Numbered from the stretch's first letter, positions 35,242-44,201 are shown. The stretch: DNA of 64,000 bases from Actinomadura sp. NAK00032 (GCF_013364275.1 NZ_CP054932.1:744001-808000); one strand, 5' to 3'. Made by a program: numbers and translations. The notes: generated by a model not told the origin, from the sequence alone.

Positions 35242-38042
35242 ATGTGTCCCGCCCATAGGGCCGGGAAGTTCGGATACATCTCGCGCGCTCTGCGTGTCGC
35301 ATGGTGAACGGCGGCCGCCGCGTCCGTCCGGCGCCCATTCCGGGCTGACCCGTGGAGTCCCTGGTAGATCTGCACGGCGAATTCGAGCGCGACCCGGTCG
35401 CGCAGGGGCCACAGCGCGGCGATGACATGCGCGAAACCGGCGATCTGGAACGACGACGCGAGATGTATCGCCTCGTCGTTCAGCCGCGTGTCAGGACGGG
35501 CGGTGTCGCAGCACGACAGATAGGCCAGGTCCGCCCTGCGGAGGTCCAGCCGGGACACGTCGGCCACGGACAACGGTCGCCGCCGGTGGTCGTGCAGCAG
35601 CAAGTGCCCACGGGACGGCGATTCCACGTCCGTTACCGCGTGGCAGGCGAAATGCGCCCACGTCCGGCGAGGAAGCTCGGCGAGCACGGTTGTGGAGTCG
35701 GCCTTATGGTCGGCCAGAACACGAGTGGTGGGGAAAAGGCGACGAAGCTCATCGGCTTCGGCACGCGCATGCTTCAGCGGCGCCTCGCCGGCCGTCGTCG
35801 ACATGGCCACGGCCAGAGGGCGCGGCTTTCCGGCCGGACGGCGCCGTGCGCGCGCGTCCACGAGCGTGCGCAAGGTGGGCGCGTACGAGGAGATCGCGCG
35901 ATCCAGCAGGGCCGGGGGATCGGTCCGATCTCCCGCCCCGTGGTGCCCGGCGGCGTGGATCGGCATCATGGCCAGCGGCCCGGTCGGGACCCACCACACC
36001 CGCGGCCAGTCGTCTCCCCGCCGAGACAGGTCCAGGACGTTCACGACCGGCTCGACCAGCGCGTCCCACAACCAGGCCAGAACGCCGGCGAAGCGCTCCT
36101 GCTCGCCCTGGTCGAGCATCGCCTCCGGACGCACCGCGTCCAGCATGACGGCGGTCTGCTCGGTCACGAGACCCGGTGTGACGCCGGTCAGTTCGAGTGT
36201 CCGCACCCCTTCGGCGTCCAGGATGACGGCGTCCGACCGCTGCTCGCTGACGTTGAGGAACACCAGCGGCCCCTCCCGGGTCTGGGCGAGCATCTCGCGA
36301 AGAGTCGGCTCCCGGGCGAAATCCGCAAGCCCCTTTTCCTGGCGGATGCGGTCCAGCAGGGAATCCCAGCGCGCGATCAATGCGCGCCGTTCCTTGCGCT
36401 CCTGCTCCCGTCTGATCCCGGGGGTGTCGGTTTCGAGTTCCAGAGGTTCGTGGAAACCCTCCAGCATGGTGCGCAGTTCCGTGAATTCGTCCGCCAGGGC
36501 TGGATTCCGGCCGCGCAGAGCCGAAAGGTCGGGACGGACACCGAGCGCTCGCGACAGCAGCACGCCGCGCCCCCGTTCCAGCAGCGTCACCGCCTTCTCG
36601 GGCTGCCCCGCGGCAATGGCGCAGGCGGCGGCCGTCACGGCGATCCCGGTCCACTGACCGAGCCGGTACTCCTGGTCGGCACGGCGCAACTCCCGCGACG
36701 CCAGCTGGGGAAGCAGTTCGATGACGCCCTCGAACGCCCGCACCGCGTCCGCGTACCGCTCGGCCGCGGCGGCGAGGTCACTCCACACCAGCCCGGCCAC
36801 CACCCGGGTGGGAAGGTCGGTCGCCGGATCGGCCGTCGCCTCCCGGGCCAGCGCGCACGCCTGCGCCAGTTCGGCATGGTCGCCGGTGCGCCGATACCGA
36901 TGGTGCAGTGCACGCGCGAGATTGACCAGATGGACGGCCCGTTCGGGATCGTCCTCGGCCGTTGCGCCGACCGCCCGCCGGGCCAGATCGATGGCCTCTT
37001 CGAGGGTCGCGGCGTCCTGCGTGTGCTCGTACCGGGTGCGCAGCGCCAGAGCGAAATTGTTCTGGCAGGTCGTGTAAAGGCGGGAGTTCCGCGGCACTCG
37101 CTCAGCGGCCTGCCGGCCCAGGTCGAGCGCACGATCGAGGTCGGACGGCCGCCTCGTCCGCTCGAACCGCTGCACCAGCAGGAAGCACACGGTCGTCAGG
37201 TCCATGACCCGTACGAAGGGGCGGTCTCCCGACTCGGTGATGAGCAGCACCGTGCCCAGCGTCTCGATCGCCTCATCGAGATCCGCCGACCCCCGCGTGC
37301 GCTCGTACCGGCTCCGCAGGACGGCGCTCAATTCCCTGAGGCACAGAAGACGATCGGCACCGAATCGAACGGGGACGATCTCCACCGCCTTCCGCGCGGT
37401 CGCCAGCGCCTCTTCCAGATCCGCACGGTCGCCGAAATGGTCGTATCGCACCCGGAGGGCGCTGCCGAGTTGGGAGAGCAGCGCCGCGCGGCGCACATCG
37501 TCCGCCGGCTCGCCGCGCGCCGTCCGCCGCCCGACGTCGACGGCCTCGTCCAAATCGGCGACGTTGCGAAGCCGCTGGTACCTGCCGCGCAGCGCCATGA
37601 CGAGATTGGCGGCGTACTGGGTTCGCGTCGTCTCTCCCGGACTGGCCTCCAGGGCCGTCCGCAGCGAGTCGATCCCCCGCGACAGCGCCGCCACATCGCC
37701 GCTCCGGTCGAATCGCCGCAGCAGTTGGAGCCCTTGACCATGGGAGTCCACGGCCCGGTCGGGGTCGAGCGAAGGATACCGGCGCTGCCTGCGGGAGAGC
37801 TGGTTCTCCGCCAGGAGATTCGCCAGCCCCCCGAAAACCAGCAGCGTGTGCACGGCCGGCTTGACCCACGAATGGACGGAGTCATCGGGATGGGTGAGGT
37901 CCCACTGGATGACGAACGCGCCGAACGCGGCCACCATCATTCGACCGGCCTTCGGGCTGATGAATCCGGCGTTCCCCATTCTGGCCAGCCCGATGACCAA
38001 TATCATCGCGCTGTTGAGAAGCGCCGCCAACTCCGGGAGCAC
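35226..38042 (-). CDS. Membrane-anchored TPR-CHAT domain protein (caspase-like protease)
   Basis: 938 residues. One or two hydrophobic segments at the N-terminus (LAALLNSAMILVIGLARM, MMVAAFGAFVIQW, AVHTLLVFGGLANLL). Residues ~100-480 carry many ~45-residue TPR-like repeats with the motif 'R....R..ADLEEAI...R.A' (for example DRADLEEALATARKAVE and DAATLEEAIDLARRAVG). The C-terminal CHAT domain holds the catalytic His801 in AHFACHAVTD and Cys845 in LAYLSCCDTARPD; the end ALWAGHIHVG is family-typical. CHAT proteases are clan CD peptidases, several acting in anti-phage or programmed-death systems. GTG start with no ribosome site but a close upstream -10, suggesting a leaderless transcript. Confidence 0.88.
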   Translation of the reverse strand: MLPELAALLNSAMILVIGLARMGNAGFISPKAGRMMVAAFGAFVIQWDLTHPDDSVHSWVKPAVHTLLVFGGLANLLAENQLSRRQRRYPSLDPDRAVDSHGQGLQLLRRFDRSGDVAALSRGIDSLRTALEASPGETTRTQYAANLVMALRGRYQRLRNVADLDEAVDVGRRTARGEPADDVRRAALLSQLGSALRVRYDHFGDRADLEEALATARKAVEIVPVRFGADRLLCLRELSAVLRSRYERTRGSADLDEAIETLGTVLLITESGDRPFVRVMDLTTVCFLLVQRFERTRRPSDLDRALDLGRQAAERVPRNSRLYTTCQNNFALALRTRYEHTQDAATLEEAIDLARRAVGATAEDDPERAVHLVNLARALHHRYRRTGDHAELAQACALAREATADPATDLPTRVVAGLVWSDLAAAAERYADAVRAFEGVIELLPQLASRELRRADQEYRLGQWTGIAVTAAACAIAAGQPEKAVTLLERGRGVLLSRALGVRPDLSALRGRNPALADEFTELRTMLEGFHEPLELETDTPGIRREQERKERRALIARWDSLLDRIRQEKGLADFAREPTLREMLAQTREGPLVFLNVSEQRSDAVILDAEGVRTLELTGVTPGLVTEQTAVMLDAVRPEAMLDQGEQERFAGVLAWLWDALVEPVVNVLDLSRRGDDWPRVWWVPTGPLAMMPIHAAGHHGAGDRTDPPALLDRAISSYAPTLRTLVDARARRRPAGKPRPLAVAMSTTAGEAPLKHARAEADELRRLFPTTRVLADHKADSTTVLAELPRRTWAHFACHAVTDVESPSRGHLLLHDHRRRPLSVADVSRLDLRRADLAYLSCCDTARPDTRLNDEAIHLASSFQIAGFAHVIAALWPLRDRVALEFAVQIYQGLHGSARNGRRTDAAAAVHHATRRAREMYPNFPALWAGHIHVGP

Positions 38043-38050
38043 AATGCGGA

Positions 38051-38056
38051 AGTATA
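38051..38056 (-). promoter_or_regulatory. Putative -10 element of the CHAT gene
   Basis: On the minus strand TATACT lies 8 nt before the GTG, with the local sequence AT-rich (TAGTTATACTTCCGCATT). Transcription starting at or next to the GTG would give a leaderless mRNA, consistent with the absence of a ribosome site. No good -35 is seen. Confidence 0.45.
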
Positions 38057-38171
38057 ACTACCGCGATTCATTCGCACCGGTGATGCGCAAAATGTCCTAT
38101 ATGTAGCATCCCTATTTCCGATGCCGGTGCCGGTACCGCTCGGATGGGACGGCGCTCCGCTCAGCCCGTGA

Positions 38172-38885
38172 TCACGGCGCGGCCGAGGTTCCGCCGGCCT
38201 TGGCCATCGCCACGGCGATGGGAAGGGAGAAGGGGGCGTGCCGCTCGGCGGTCATCAGGGCGATGGCGGTGCCGGCGATGTGGTCGACCAGCAGGTCGCG
38301 GGCGCGGTGCCGGTCGCGGCTGCGGCACGCCTCCAGCAGGTTCCGGTGCTCCTCCAGCTTGGCCTCGAACTCGTCGCTGTCCCGCTCCTGGACCATGTAG
38401 GCACGGTGGTAGCGCTCGGCGTGGTCGAAGAGCCGCTCCAGATGGGCGCGCAGCCGCGGCCCGGCGCCGGCGCGCAGAATGGCGTGGAACCGCCGGTGCG
38501 CGTCGGTGTCGCCGCCGGGGGCGGCGTGTTCGAGCTCCCATTCCAGCCGCTCGAAGTCCGCGCCGCGGAGCATCGGGACGGTGAGCCAGACGGCCAGCCC
38601 CTCGCCCATGACGCGGAGCGAGTAGAGGTCGTCGAGGTCGTTCATGCTCAGCGAGCTGATCCTGACCGAGCGGTGCGGGCCGCTGTCCTCCACCAGGCCC
38701 TCGCTCTCCAGGAGGCGCAGCGCCTCGCGCAGCGGGGTGCGGCTGACGGAGAGCCTGCGGCTGAGTTCGAGCTGGGAGATCTCCGCGCCGGGCGGGAGCT
38801 CGCACTCCAGGATGAGTTGCCGCAGGGTGTCATGCACATTGCGTGTCCCCGCGCCGATCCTGGGTTCCGCGGAGCTGGTGCTCAC
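38172..38885 (-). CDS. GntR-family regulator, FadR/FCD type
   Basis: 237 residues. The winged HTH (residues ~15-75) reads VHDTLRQLILECELPPGAEI, LSRRLSVSRTPLREALRLLE, EGLVEDSGPHRSVRI. The C-terminal all-helical FCD ligand domain follows, with LRVMGEGLAVWL, HRRFHAIL and LEEHRNLLEACRSRD giving the metal-ligand His/Asp pattern. GTG with GAGGT 8 nt upstream. It follows the acyl-CoA ligase on the same strand. Probable regulator of the adjacent catabolic genes, binding TTGTATGCAG-like sites and responding to a carboxylate intermediate. Confidence 0.92.
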   Translation of the reverse strand: MSTSSAEPRIGAGTRNVHDTLRQLILECELPPGAEISQLELSRRLSVSRTPLREALRLLESEGLVEDSGPHRSVRISSLSMNDLDDLYSLRVMGEGLAVWLTVPMLRGADFERLEWELEHAAPGGDTDAHRRFHAILRAGAGPRLRAHLERLFDHAERYHRAYMVQERDSDEFEAKLEEHRNLLEACRSRDRHRARDLLVDHIAGTAIALMTAERHAPFSLPIAVAMAKAGGTSAAP

Positions 38886-38940
38886 GGGTTCGTACCTCGT
38901 TCGGATCCGACACTGGCTGGGTTGCTGAGAGCGAAGCTCA

Positions 38941-38950
38941 TTGTATGCAG
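38941..38950. promoter_or_regulatory. Candidate GntR operator before the GntR gene
   Basis: TTGTATGCAG upstream of the regulator start resembles the TTGTATACAA-like core common to FadR-type proteins and also TTGGATACAA in the divergent promoter near 41.48 kb. Autoregulation is inference. Confidence 0.35.
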
Positions 38951-38976
38951 TGTCGCGGGCAGTGTGGACAACGCGG

Positions 38977-40512
38977 TCACACCTTGCGCTCTCGGCCGTG
39001 CCAGTACTCGTCGCGCAGCTCGCGCTTCAGTACCTTGCCGACCGGCGACCTCGGCAGCTCGCGGAAGATGATCTCCTTGGGCGCCTTGACGCCGCCGAGG
39101 CCGTCCCTGCACACCGCGACGAGCTCGGCCGGGTCGGCGTCCGCGCCGGTCTTGAGCTCCACGACGGCCGTCACCCGTTCGCCCCACTTGGCGTCGGGGA
39201 GGCCGATGACCGCGCAGTCCCGCACGGCCGGGTGGCGGAGGAGTACCTGCTCGACCTCGCTGGGGAAGACGTTGAAGCCGCCGGAGATGATGAGGTCGCG
39301 TTTGCGGTCGACGATGTAGAGGTAGCCGTCGGCGTCGAAGTGCCCGACATCGCCGGTGGCCAGCCAGTCTCCGGGGAGGCGGACGGCGGCGGTCTGGTCG
39401 GCGGCCCGGTGGTAGCCCTTCATGCGCAGTGAGCTGCGGACGACGATCTCGCCCTTCTCGCCCGGCGGCAGGGGCGCGTGCCCGTCGTCCACGACGGCGA
39501 CATCGGCGACGAGGGTGGGCCTGCCACAGCTGGCCAGCCGGCCGCGCAGCCGCGGCTCGGCCAGCGCCGCCGCGTGCTCGCCGGGGCTGAGGAACGCGCA
39601 CATCATGGGCAGTTCGGTCTGCCCGTAGAACTGGGCCATCACCGGCCCGAAGACGTCCATCGCCTCTTCCAGCTTGGCGACCGACATGGGAGCCGCCCCG
39701 TACAGGAAGTAGCGCAGGCTCGACAGGTCGCGGCGCGCCGCGTCCGGATGGTCCAGCAGGGCGTAGACCGCGGTCGGCGGCAGGAAGAGCCGCGTCACCG
39801 AGTTCCGCTCGATCGATGCGAGGATCTCGCCGGACGCGACCCCGTCGTGCACGATGTTGCGCCCGCCGGCGGCGAGGACGGGGAAGACGAGCGTCCCGGC
39901 GGCGTGGGTCATGGGGGCGGCGACGAGGTGGACGGGGTCGTCTTCGGGCAGGTGCGCGTTGAAGGCGTGGATCATCGTCTCGAAGGCCCGGTTCGGGACC
40001 TCGACGGCCTTGGGACGTCCCGTGGTGCCGCCGGTGCCGAAGTAGCCGGCGACCGCCTCGGGGTCCAGCGGCGGTAGCGGTACCCGCGTCCCGGGCGGGG
40101 CGAGCCAGTGCTCCGGCCGGTCGATGGAGACGGCGAGGTCGAGCGTGTCGACCTCATCGCGGATCCGTCCGGCGACCCCGGCCAGTTCGCCGGAGTGCAG
40201 CAGCGCCCGCGCTCCGACGAGCCGCAGCAGCGCGGTCATGTCCTGCGGCGTGGCCCGCGCGTTGAGCGCCACCCAGGCGCAGCCGGCGCGCAGTACCCCG
40301 AGGACGACCGGGAACAGCCGGGGCGTGTTGGCGCTGAGCACGGCGACCGGCGTGCCGGGCCCGGCGCCGTCGCGGTGCAGCGCCGCCGCGACCCGGTGGG
40401 TGATGTCGCCGGCCTCGGCGTACGTCAGCGGCTCGGTGCCGTCCGGGCGGACGAAGGCGACGCCGCCGGGGTTGATCAGGGCGCCCCGGTCGAAGAACTC
40501 GATCACCTGCAT
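38977..40512 (-). CDS. AMP-forming acyl-CoA synthetase (ANL superfamily)
   Basis: 511 residues. AMP-binding signature YFGTGGTTGRPKAVEVPNRA; A5 region FYGQTELPMM; ATP-binding DWLATGDVGHFDADGYLYIV; hinge DRKRDLIISGGFNVFP; and the catalytic Lys in ELPRSPVGKVLKRELRDE. It activates a carboxylic acid to its CoA thioester. GAGGAGGAG lies 5 nt before the ATG. It follows the FAH-family gene by 13 bp, forming an operon with the GntR gene downstream. It most likely takes an organic acid produced by the divergently encoded oxidation or carboxylation genes. Confidence 0.93.
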   Translation of the reverse strand: MQVIEFFDRGALINPGGVAFVRPDGTEPLTYAEAGDITHRVAAALHRDGAGPGTPVAVLSANTPRLFPVVLGVLRAGCAWVALNARATPQDMTALLRLVGARALLHSGELAGVAGRIRDEVDTLDLAVSIDRPEHWLAPPGTRVPLPPLDPEAVAGYFGTGGTTGRPKAVEVPNRAFETMIHAFNAHLPEDDPVHLVAAPMTHAAGTLVFPVLAAGGRNIVHDGVASGEILASIERNSVTRLFLPPTAVYALLDHPDAARRDLSSLRYFLYGAAPMSVAKLEEAMDVFGPVMAQFYGQTELPMMCAFLSPGEHAAALAEPRLRGRLASCGRPTLVADVAVVDDGHAPLPPGEKGEIVVRSSLRMKGYHRAADQTAAVRLPGDWLATGDVGHFDADGYLYIVDRKRDLIISGGFNVFPSEVEQVLLRHPAVRDCAVIGLPDAKWGERVTAVVELKTGADADPAELVAVCRDGLGGVKAPKEIIFRELPRSPVGKVLKRELRDEYWHGRERKV

Positions 40513-40525
40513 CGGCGCCTCCTCC

Positions 40526-41401
40526 TCACCGGGCCGCGGGGGCGGGCACGGCGGCGGACGCGGACGCGGGCGCGGGCGCGACGCAGCGGTTGACCAGCTC
40601 GCCGAGGCCGTCGATCCGCGAGGTGACCGTCTGGCCGGGTGCGAGGTAGACGGGGGGCTTGCGCGCCCCGCCCACACCGCCGGGCGTCCCGGTAGCGATC
40701 AGGTCGCCGGGCACCAGTGTGATGAAGGAGCTGATGTAGGAGATGATCTCGGCGGCCGAGAAGACCAGCTCGCTGGTGACCGACTTCTGCATCACGTCGT
40801 CGTCGACCGCGCAGGTGAGGGTGCACGCCCGCGCGTGGTCCACCTCGTCGGGCGTGACGAGGTGGGGGCCGACCGGGGTGCTGGCCTCGAACGTCTTGCC
40901 CTGCAGGAACTGCGACGTGCGGAACTGCCAGTCGCGCATGCTGATGTCGTTGACGACGGTGTAGCCGGCGATCGCGTCCCAGGCTTCGGCGGCGCTCACG
41001 TCCCGGGCGGTCTCGCCGATCACCACGCCCAGCTCGACCTCCCAGTCCACGGCGTCGGACCCGGCGGGCAGGACGATGTCGTCGTAGGGGCCGATGAGGC
41101 TGCGGGCGTACTTGGCGAAGATCGTCGGGTGCTCCGGCGGCTCGGCCCCGACCTCGGCGATGTGGTCGCGGTAGTTGACGCCGACGCAGAGGATCTTCTC
41201 CGGGCGGGGCGTGGGCGGCGCGAGGTCGGCCCCGGCCGCCGGGACGGTGCGGCCGTCCGCCCGCCGGGCCCGTTCTCGCCAGCCCGGCCCGGAGGCGAGC
41301 AGCGCCCCCACGTCCTCGTACGGCAGCAGCGTGATCCGGTCCCCGTCGAGCCGCCCCGCCGCCGTCGCGCCGTCGTCCAGCCGGATTGTGGTCAGTCGCA
41401 C
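40526..41401 (-). CDS. Fumarylacetoacetate hydrolase family protein
   Basis: 291 residues from a GTG with GAGAGGA 6-7 nt upstream. Family block: EKILCVGVNYRDHIAEVG, FAKYARSLIGPYDDIVLP, the metal-ligand motif VDWEVELGVVIG, DISMRDWQFRTSQFLQGKTF, and ATGTPGGVGGARKPPVYLAP. The Glu/Asp metal site is complete. This family includes acylpyruvases, oxaloacetate decarboxylases and beta-diketone hydrolases. The N-terminal LTTIRLDDGATAAGRL is the usual FAA start. C-terminal Ala/Pro tail is dispensable-looking. First gene leftward from the palindromic promoter. Confidence 0.92.
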   Translation of the reverse strand: MRLTTIRLDDGATAAGRLDGDRITLLPYEDVGALLASGPGWRERARRADGRTVPAAGADLAPPTPRPEKILCVGVNYRDHIAEVGAEPPEHPTIFAKYARSLIGPYDDIVLPAGSDAVDWEVELGVVIGETARDVSAAEAWDAIAGYTVVNDISMRDWQFRTSQFLQGKTFEASTPVGPHLVTPDEVDHARACTLTCAVDDDVMQKSVTSELVFSAAEIISYISSFITLVPGDLIATGTPGGVGGARKPPVYLAPGQTVTSRIDGLGELVNRCVAPAPASASAAVPAPAAR

Positions 41402-41438
41402 GCCCAGTCCTCTCGTCGCAGCGACTCGGAACGAGTCC

Positions 41439-41465
41439 TGTACATCGTTGCGAAGCAACTGTACA
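41439..41465. promoter_or_regulatory. Compound palindrome in the FAH/ABC divergent promoter
   Basis: Inverted repeat GTTGC-GAA-GCAAC (41447-41459) flanked on each side by the self-palindromic hexamer TGTACA, the two hexamers being 21 bp apart, two helical turns. Located between the divergent FAH and ABC genes, it is a strong candidate operator, most simply for the neighbouring GntR protein. Confidence 0.6.
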
Positions 41466-41477
41466 TTCAAACCTATG

Positions 41478-41491
41478 AGTTGGATACAACT
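41478..41491. promoter_or_regulatory. Second palindrome, GntR-type (AGTTGGATACAACT)
   Basis: Perfect arms AGTTG / CAACT around GATA. The core TTGGATACAA resembles TTGTATGCAG upstream of the GntR gene. It lies about 35 bp before the ABC substrate-binding gene. Confidence 0.55.
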
Positions 41492-41525
41492 ACCCATCAA
41501 GTGCGTCCAATCTTGAACGGAAAGG

Positions 41526-42566
41526 GTGGTGGTGGCGGTGGTCCCCTCCGGTAGGACCGGTCGCGGCGCCGTGGCCGGGGCCGTGCTGGGCGCGTTGCTG
41601 GCGGCGAGCGCCGGCTGCGGCGGTGACGCCGGGGCCGACGGGAGGTCGCTGACGAAGGTCACCTACCGCGGTCCGTTCGTGGCCGGCGGCGGTGACGCGC
41701 CGCTGTACTACGCCGACGAGCTCGGCTACTTCGAGGAGGAGGGCCTGGACGTCGAGATCCGCGACAGCAAGGGCTCCGCGCAGACCGTCACCGACGTGGC
41801 CAACGGCGGATCGGACTTCGGCATGGCCGCCGCCACCAACCTGATCATGTCGATCGGCCGGGGGCAGCCGGTCGTCGGCGCCGCCACCTACCTCGGCCGG
41901 AGCAGCTTCGGGTTCTTCGTCCCGAAGGACGCGGGCATCACGTCGATCAAGGACCTGCGCGGCCGCTCCATCGCGGTGTCCGCGCTGGTCGAGCAGAACA
42001 TGTACGCCGCGCTGGCGGCCGCGGGCCTGGCGAAGTCCGATGTCAAGGCGGTCGTCGCGGACGCGAACGCGCTGGTCACGACCTATGTGAGCGGCAAGGC
42101 CGACGCCATGTACACCGTCCAGTACTTCCTGCCGCGGACGAGCCGGCGGCCGTCGGAGGTCCTGCTCCAGTCGGCCGCCGGCTTCAACCCGCCCGACTAC
42201 GTCCTGGTGGTCGCCAAGAAGACCCTCCGGGACCGGCCGCAGCTCGTGCGGGCCTTCGCCCGCGCCACCCTGCGCGGGTTCCAGGCCGCGGCGAAGGACC
42301 CCGGCGCGGCGGTCGAGGCGCTCACCGCCGAGCATCCCGAACTCGACCCGAAGCAGTCGCGCGGAGTGCTGGAGGCCGTCCTCCGCTTCAGGTGCGCGCC
42401 CGCGCAGTCCGGCCGCCCGTACGGGGAGAACGCGCCGGCCGACTGGACGAGCACCGTCACGGCCCTGAAGCGGACGGCCGGCCTGCGCGGGCCGGCCGAC
42501 GCCCGCCGCTACTTCGACAACGGCCTGTTCGAGAACGGAGGCGGCCTTGGCACCGGCACGTGCTGA
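41526..42566 (+). CDS. NMT1/THI5-type ABC transporter substrate-binding lipoprotein
   Basis: 346 residues. Lipoprotein signal with lipobox LLAASAGC; Cys would be the lipidated residue. The NMT1/SsuA-like fold shows FVAGGGDAPLYYADELGYFE, EGLDVEIRDSKGSAQTVTDV, GGSDFGMAAATNLIM, and DLRGRSIAVSALVEQN. Such proteins bind sulfonates, nitrate, pyrimidine precursors or aromatic acids. Starts GTG 41526, 41529, 41532 and 41538 are all possible because of a GTG repeat; AAAGGG favours the later ones. First gene of the rightward operon. Confidence 0.9.
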   Translation: MVVAVVPSGRTGRGAVAGAVLGALLAASAGCGGDAGADGRSLTKVTYRGPFVAGGGDAPLYYADELGYFEEEGLDVEIRDSKGSAQTVTDVANGGSDFGMAAATNLIMSIGRGQPVVGAATYLGRSSFGFFVPKDAGITSIKDLRGRSIAVSALVEQNMYAALAAAGLAKSDVKAVVADANALVTTYVSGKADAMYTVQYFLPRTSRRPSEVLLQSAAGFNPPDYVLVVAKKTLRDRPQLVRAFARATLRGFQAAAKDPGAAVEALTAEHPELDPKQSRGVLEAVLRFRCAPAQSGRPYGENAPADWTSTVTALKRTAGLRGPADARRYFDNGLFENGGGLGTGTC

Positions 42567-43395
42567 CCTGCGCCGCCGGACGAGCGGCGAGGACGGGACG
42601 GCCCGGACCCTGCGGGCCGCGGGCCTGACGAAGGAGTTCCCCTCCGGCGACGGGACGATCGTCGCGCTGGACGGAGTCGACCTGGCCATCGCGCCCGGCG
42701 AGTTCGTCAGCGTGCTCGGGCCCAGCGGCTGCGGCAAGAGCACGATGCTGACGATCATGGCCGGCCTCGACGCCCCGACCGGGGGCGAGGTCACGATCGG
42801 GGACCGGCCGGTCACCGGGCCGCTGCTGGAGGCGGGGGTGATGTTCCAGCGCGACCTGCTCCTGGACTGGCGCACCTGCGAGGACAACGTCCTGCTCCAG
42901 TTCCAGATGCGCGGGCTGCCCACCGCCCCCCACCGGGAGCGGGCCCGGGAACTGCTGGAGATGGTCGGGATGTCGCGTTTCGCTCGGCGGTTCCCGCGCG
43001 AGCTGTCCGGCGGCATGCGGCAGCGGGTGGCGCTCTGCCGCGCGCTGGTGCATCGGCCGCCGCTGCTGTTCATGGACGAGCCGTTCGGCGCGCTGGACGC
43101 GCTCACCAGGGAGAACCTCAACGCCGAGCTCGGCGGGCTGGCCGCGCGGGCGGGCACCTCGGTGCTGTTCGTGACGCACGGGATCGACGAGGCCGCGTTC
43201 CTCGCCGACCGGGTGGTCGTGATGTCGCCGCGGCCGGGCCGGATCGCCGGCGAGGTCCGGATCGGGCTGCCGCGGCCCCGGCCGGTCGACGTCCGCGAGG
43301 ACCCGGAGTTCGTCGCGCACACCGGCCGCCTCCGCCGCATGCTCGCCCAAGAGGGGCGGCCCGCCGCGACCGGGGAGGTCGGGGCCGATGCCTAG
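42547..43395 (+). CDS. ABC transporter ATP-binding protein (SsuB/TauB-like)
   Basis: 282 residues. Walker A LGPSGCGKSTML, signature LSGGMRQRVALCRAL, Walker B PLLFMDEPFGALDALT, and the H-loop FVTHGIDEAAFLADR. The family partner of NMT1-type transporters. Start TTG 42547 with GGAGG at good spacing, overlapping the upstream gene by 20 bp. Its end overlaps the permease ATG by 8 bp. Confidence 0.95.
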   Translation: MAPARADLRRRTSGEDGTARTLRAAGLTKEFPSGDGTIVALDGVDLAIAPGEFVSVLGPSGCGKSTMLTIMAGLDAPTGGEVTIGDRPVTGPLLEAGVMFQRDLLLDWRTCEDNVLLQFQMRGLPTAPHRERARELLEMVGMSRFARRFPRELSGGMRQRVALCRALVHRPPLLFMDEPFGALDALTRENLNAELGGLAARAGTSVLFVTHGIDEAAFLADRVVVMSPRPGRIAGEVRIGLPRPRPVDVREDPEFVAHTGRLRRMLAQEGRPAATGEVGADA

Positions 43396-44152
43396 CGTCC
43401 TCCGGCGGGTCGGCGGGCTGACCGCGTTCTGGTACCTGCTGGCGATCGCGCTGGTCGTGGCGGTGTGGCAGGCCGTCGTGCTGTTCGGCGGGACGCCGGA
43501 CTACCTGCTGCCCACCCCCGTCCAGGTGGCCGAGGCGCTGTCGACCTACCGCGAGCCGCTGCTGCGGGAGAGCTGGGTCACCCTGCGCGGGATCCTGCTG
43601 GCCTTCGGGATCTCGGCCGTGCTCGGCGTGGCGATCGCCGTCCCGATGGCGTTCTCGCGCGCGGTCGAGCGGCTGGGCTACCCGCTGCTGGTGATGAGCC
43701 AGGCCGTGCCGAAGGTGGCGCTCGGCCCGCTGTTCATCGTGTGGCTCGGCTTCGGCCTGATGACCAACGTGCTGATCGCCGTGTCCGTCGCGATCTTCCC
43801 GATCATCGTCAACACCGCGCTGGGCCTCACCTCGATCGACCCGGACCTGGTCAGGCTGGGCCGCTCGATGGGCGCGTCCCGCTGGCGGCTGTTCCGCCTC
43901 GTCCGGCTGCCGAACGCGCTGCCGAGCGTGCTGGCCGGCCTCAAGGTCGCCATCACCTTCGCGGTGATCGGCGTGGTCGTCGGCGAGTTCATCGTCGGCG
44001 GGTCCGGCCTCGGCTACCTGACGATCTCGGCGAGCGGCAACCAGAACGTGCCGCTGCTGTTCGCCTGCGTCATCACCCTGGCCGTGCTGGGGGCCCTCAC
44101 CTTCGCCGCCGTCGACCTCCTCGAACGCCTCGCGCTGCGCAGGCATCCGTGA
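43388..44152 (+). CDS. ABC transporter permease (SsuC/TauC-like)
   Basis: 254 residues, six hydrophobic segments. BPD_transp_1 motif: LGRSMGASRWRLFRLVRLPN followed by ALPSVLAGLKVAITFAVIG, the EAA loop that contacts the ATPase. Also MSQAVPKVALGPLFIVWLG, as in SsuC-like permeases. Overlaps the ATPase gene by 8 bp. With the two preceding genes it makes one importer for the compound degraded by the downstream enzymes. Confidence 0.94.
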   Translation: MPSVLRRVGGLTAFWYLLAIALVVAVWQAVVLFGGTPDYLLPTPVQVAEALSTYREPLLRESWVTLRGILLAFGISAVLGVAIAVPMAFSRAVERLGYPLLVMSQAVPKVALGPLFIVWLGFGLMTNVLIAVSVAIFPIIVNTALGLTSIDPDLVRLGRSMGASRWRLFRLVRLPNALPSVLAGLKVAITFAVIGVVVGEFIVGGSGLGYLTISASGNQNVPLLFACVITLAVLGALTFAAVDLLERLALRRHP

Positions 44153-44201
44153 CCATCCATGACCATCCATGACGAGTCCCATCGCGCCGAAGGGGAACCA
44201 C

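Noticed and set aside
35352..38057. 901-residue plus-strand open frame
   Set aside because: Antisense to the CHAT gene whose domains are clear; composition is Arg/Gln/His/Gly-biased.
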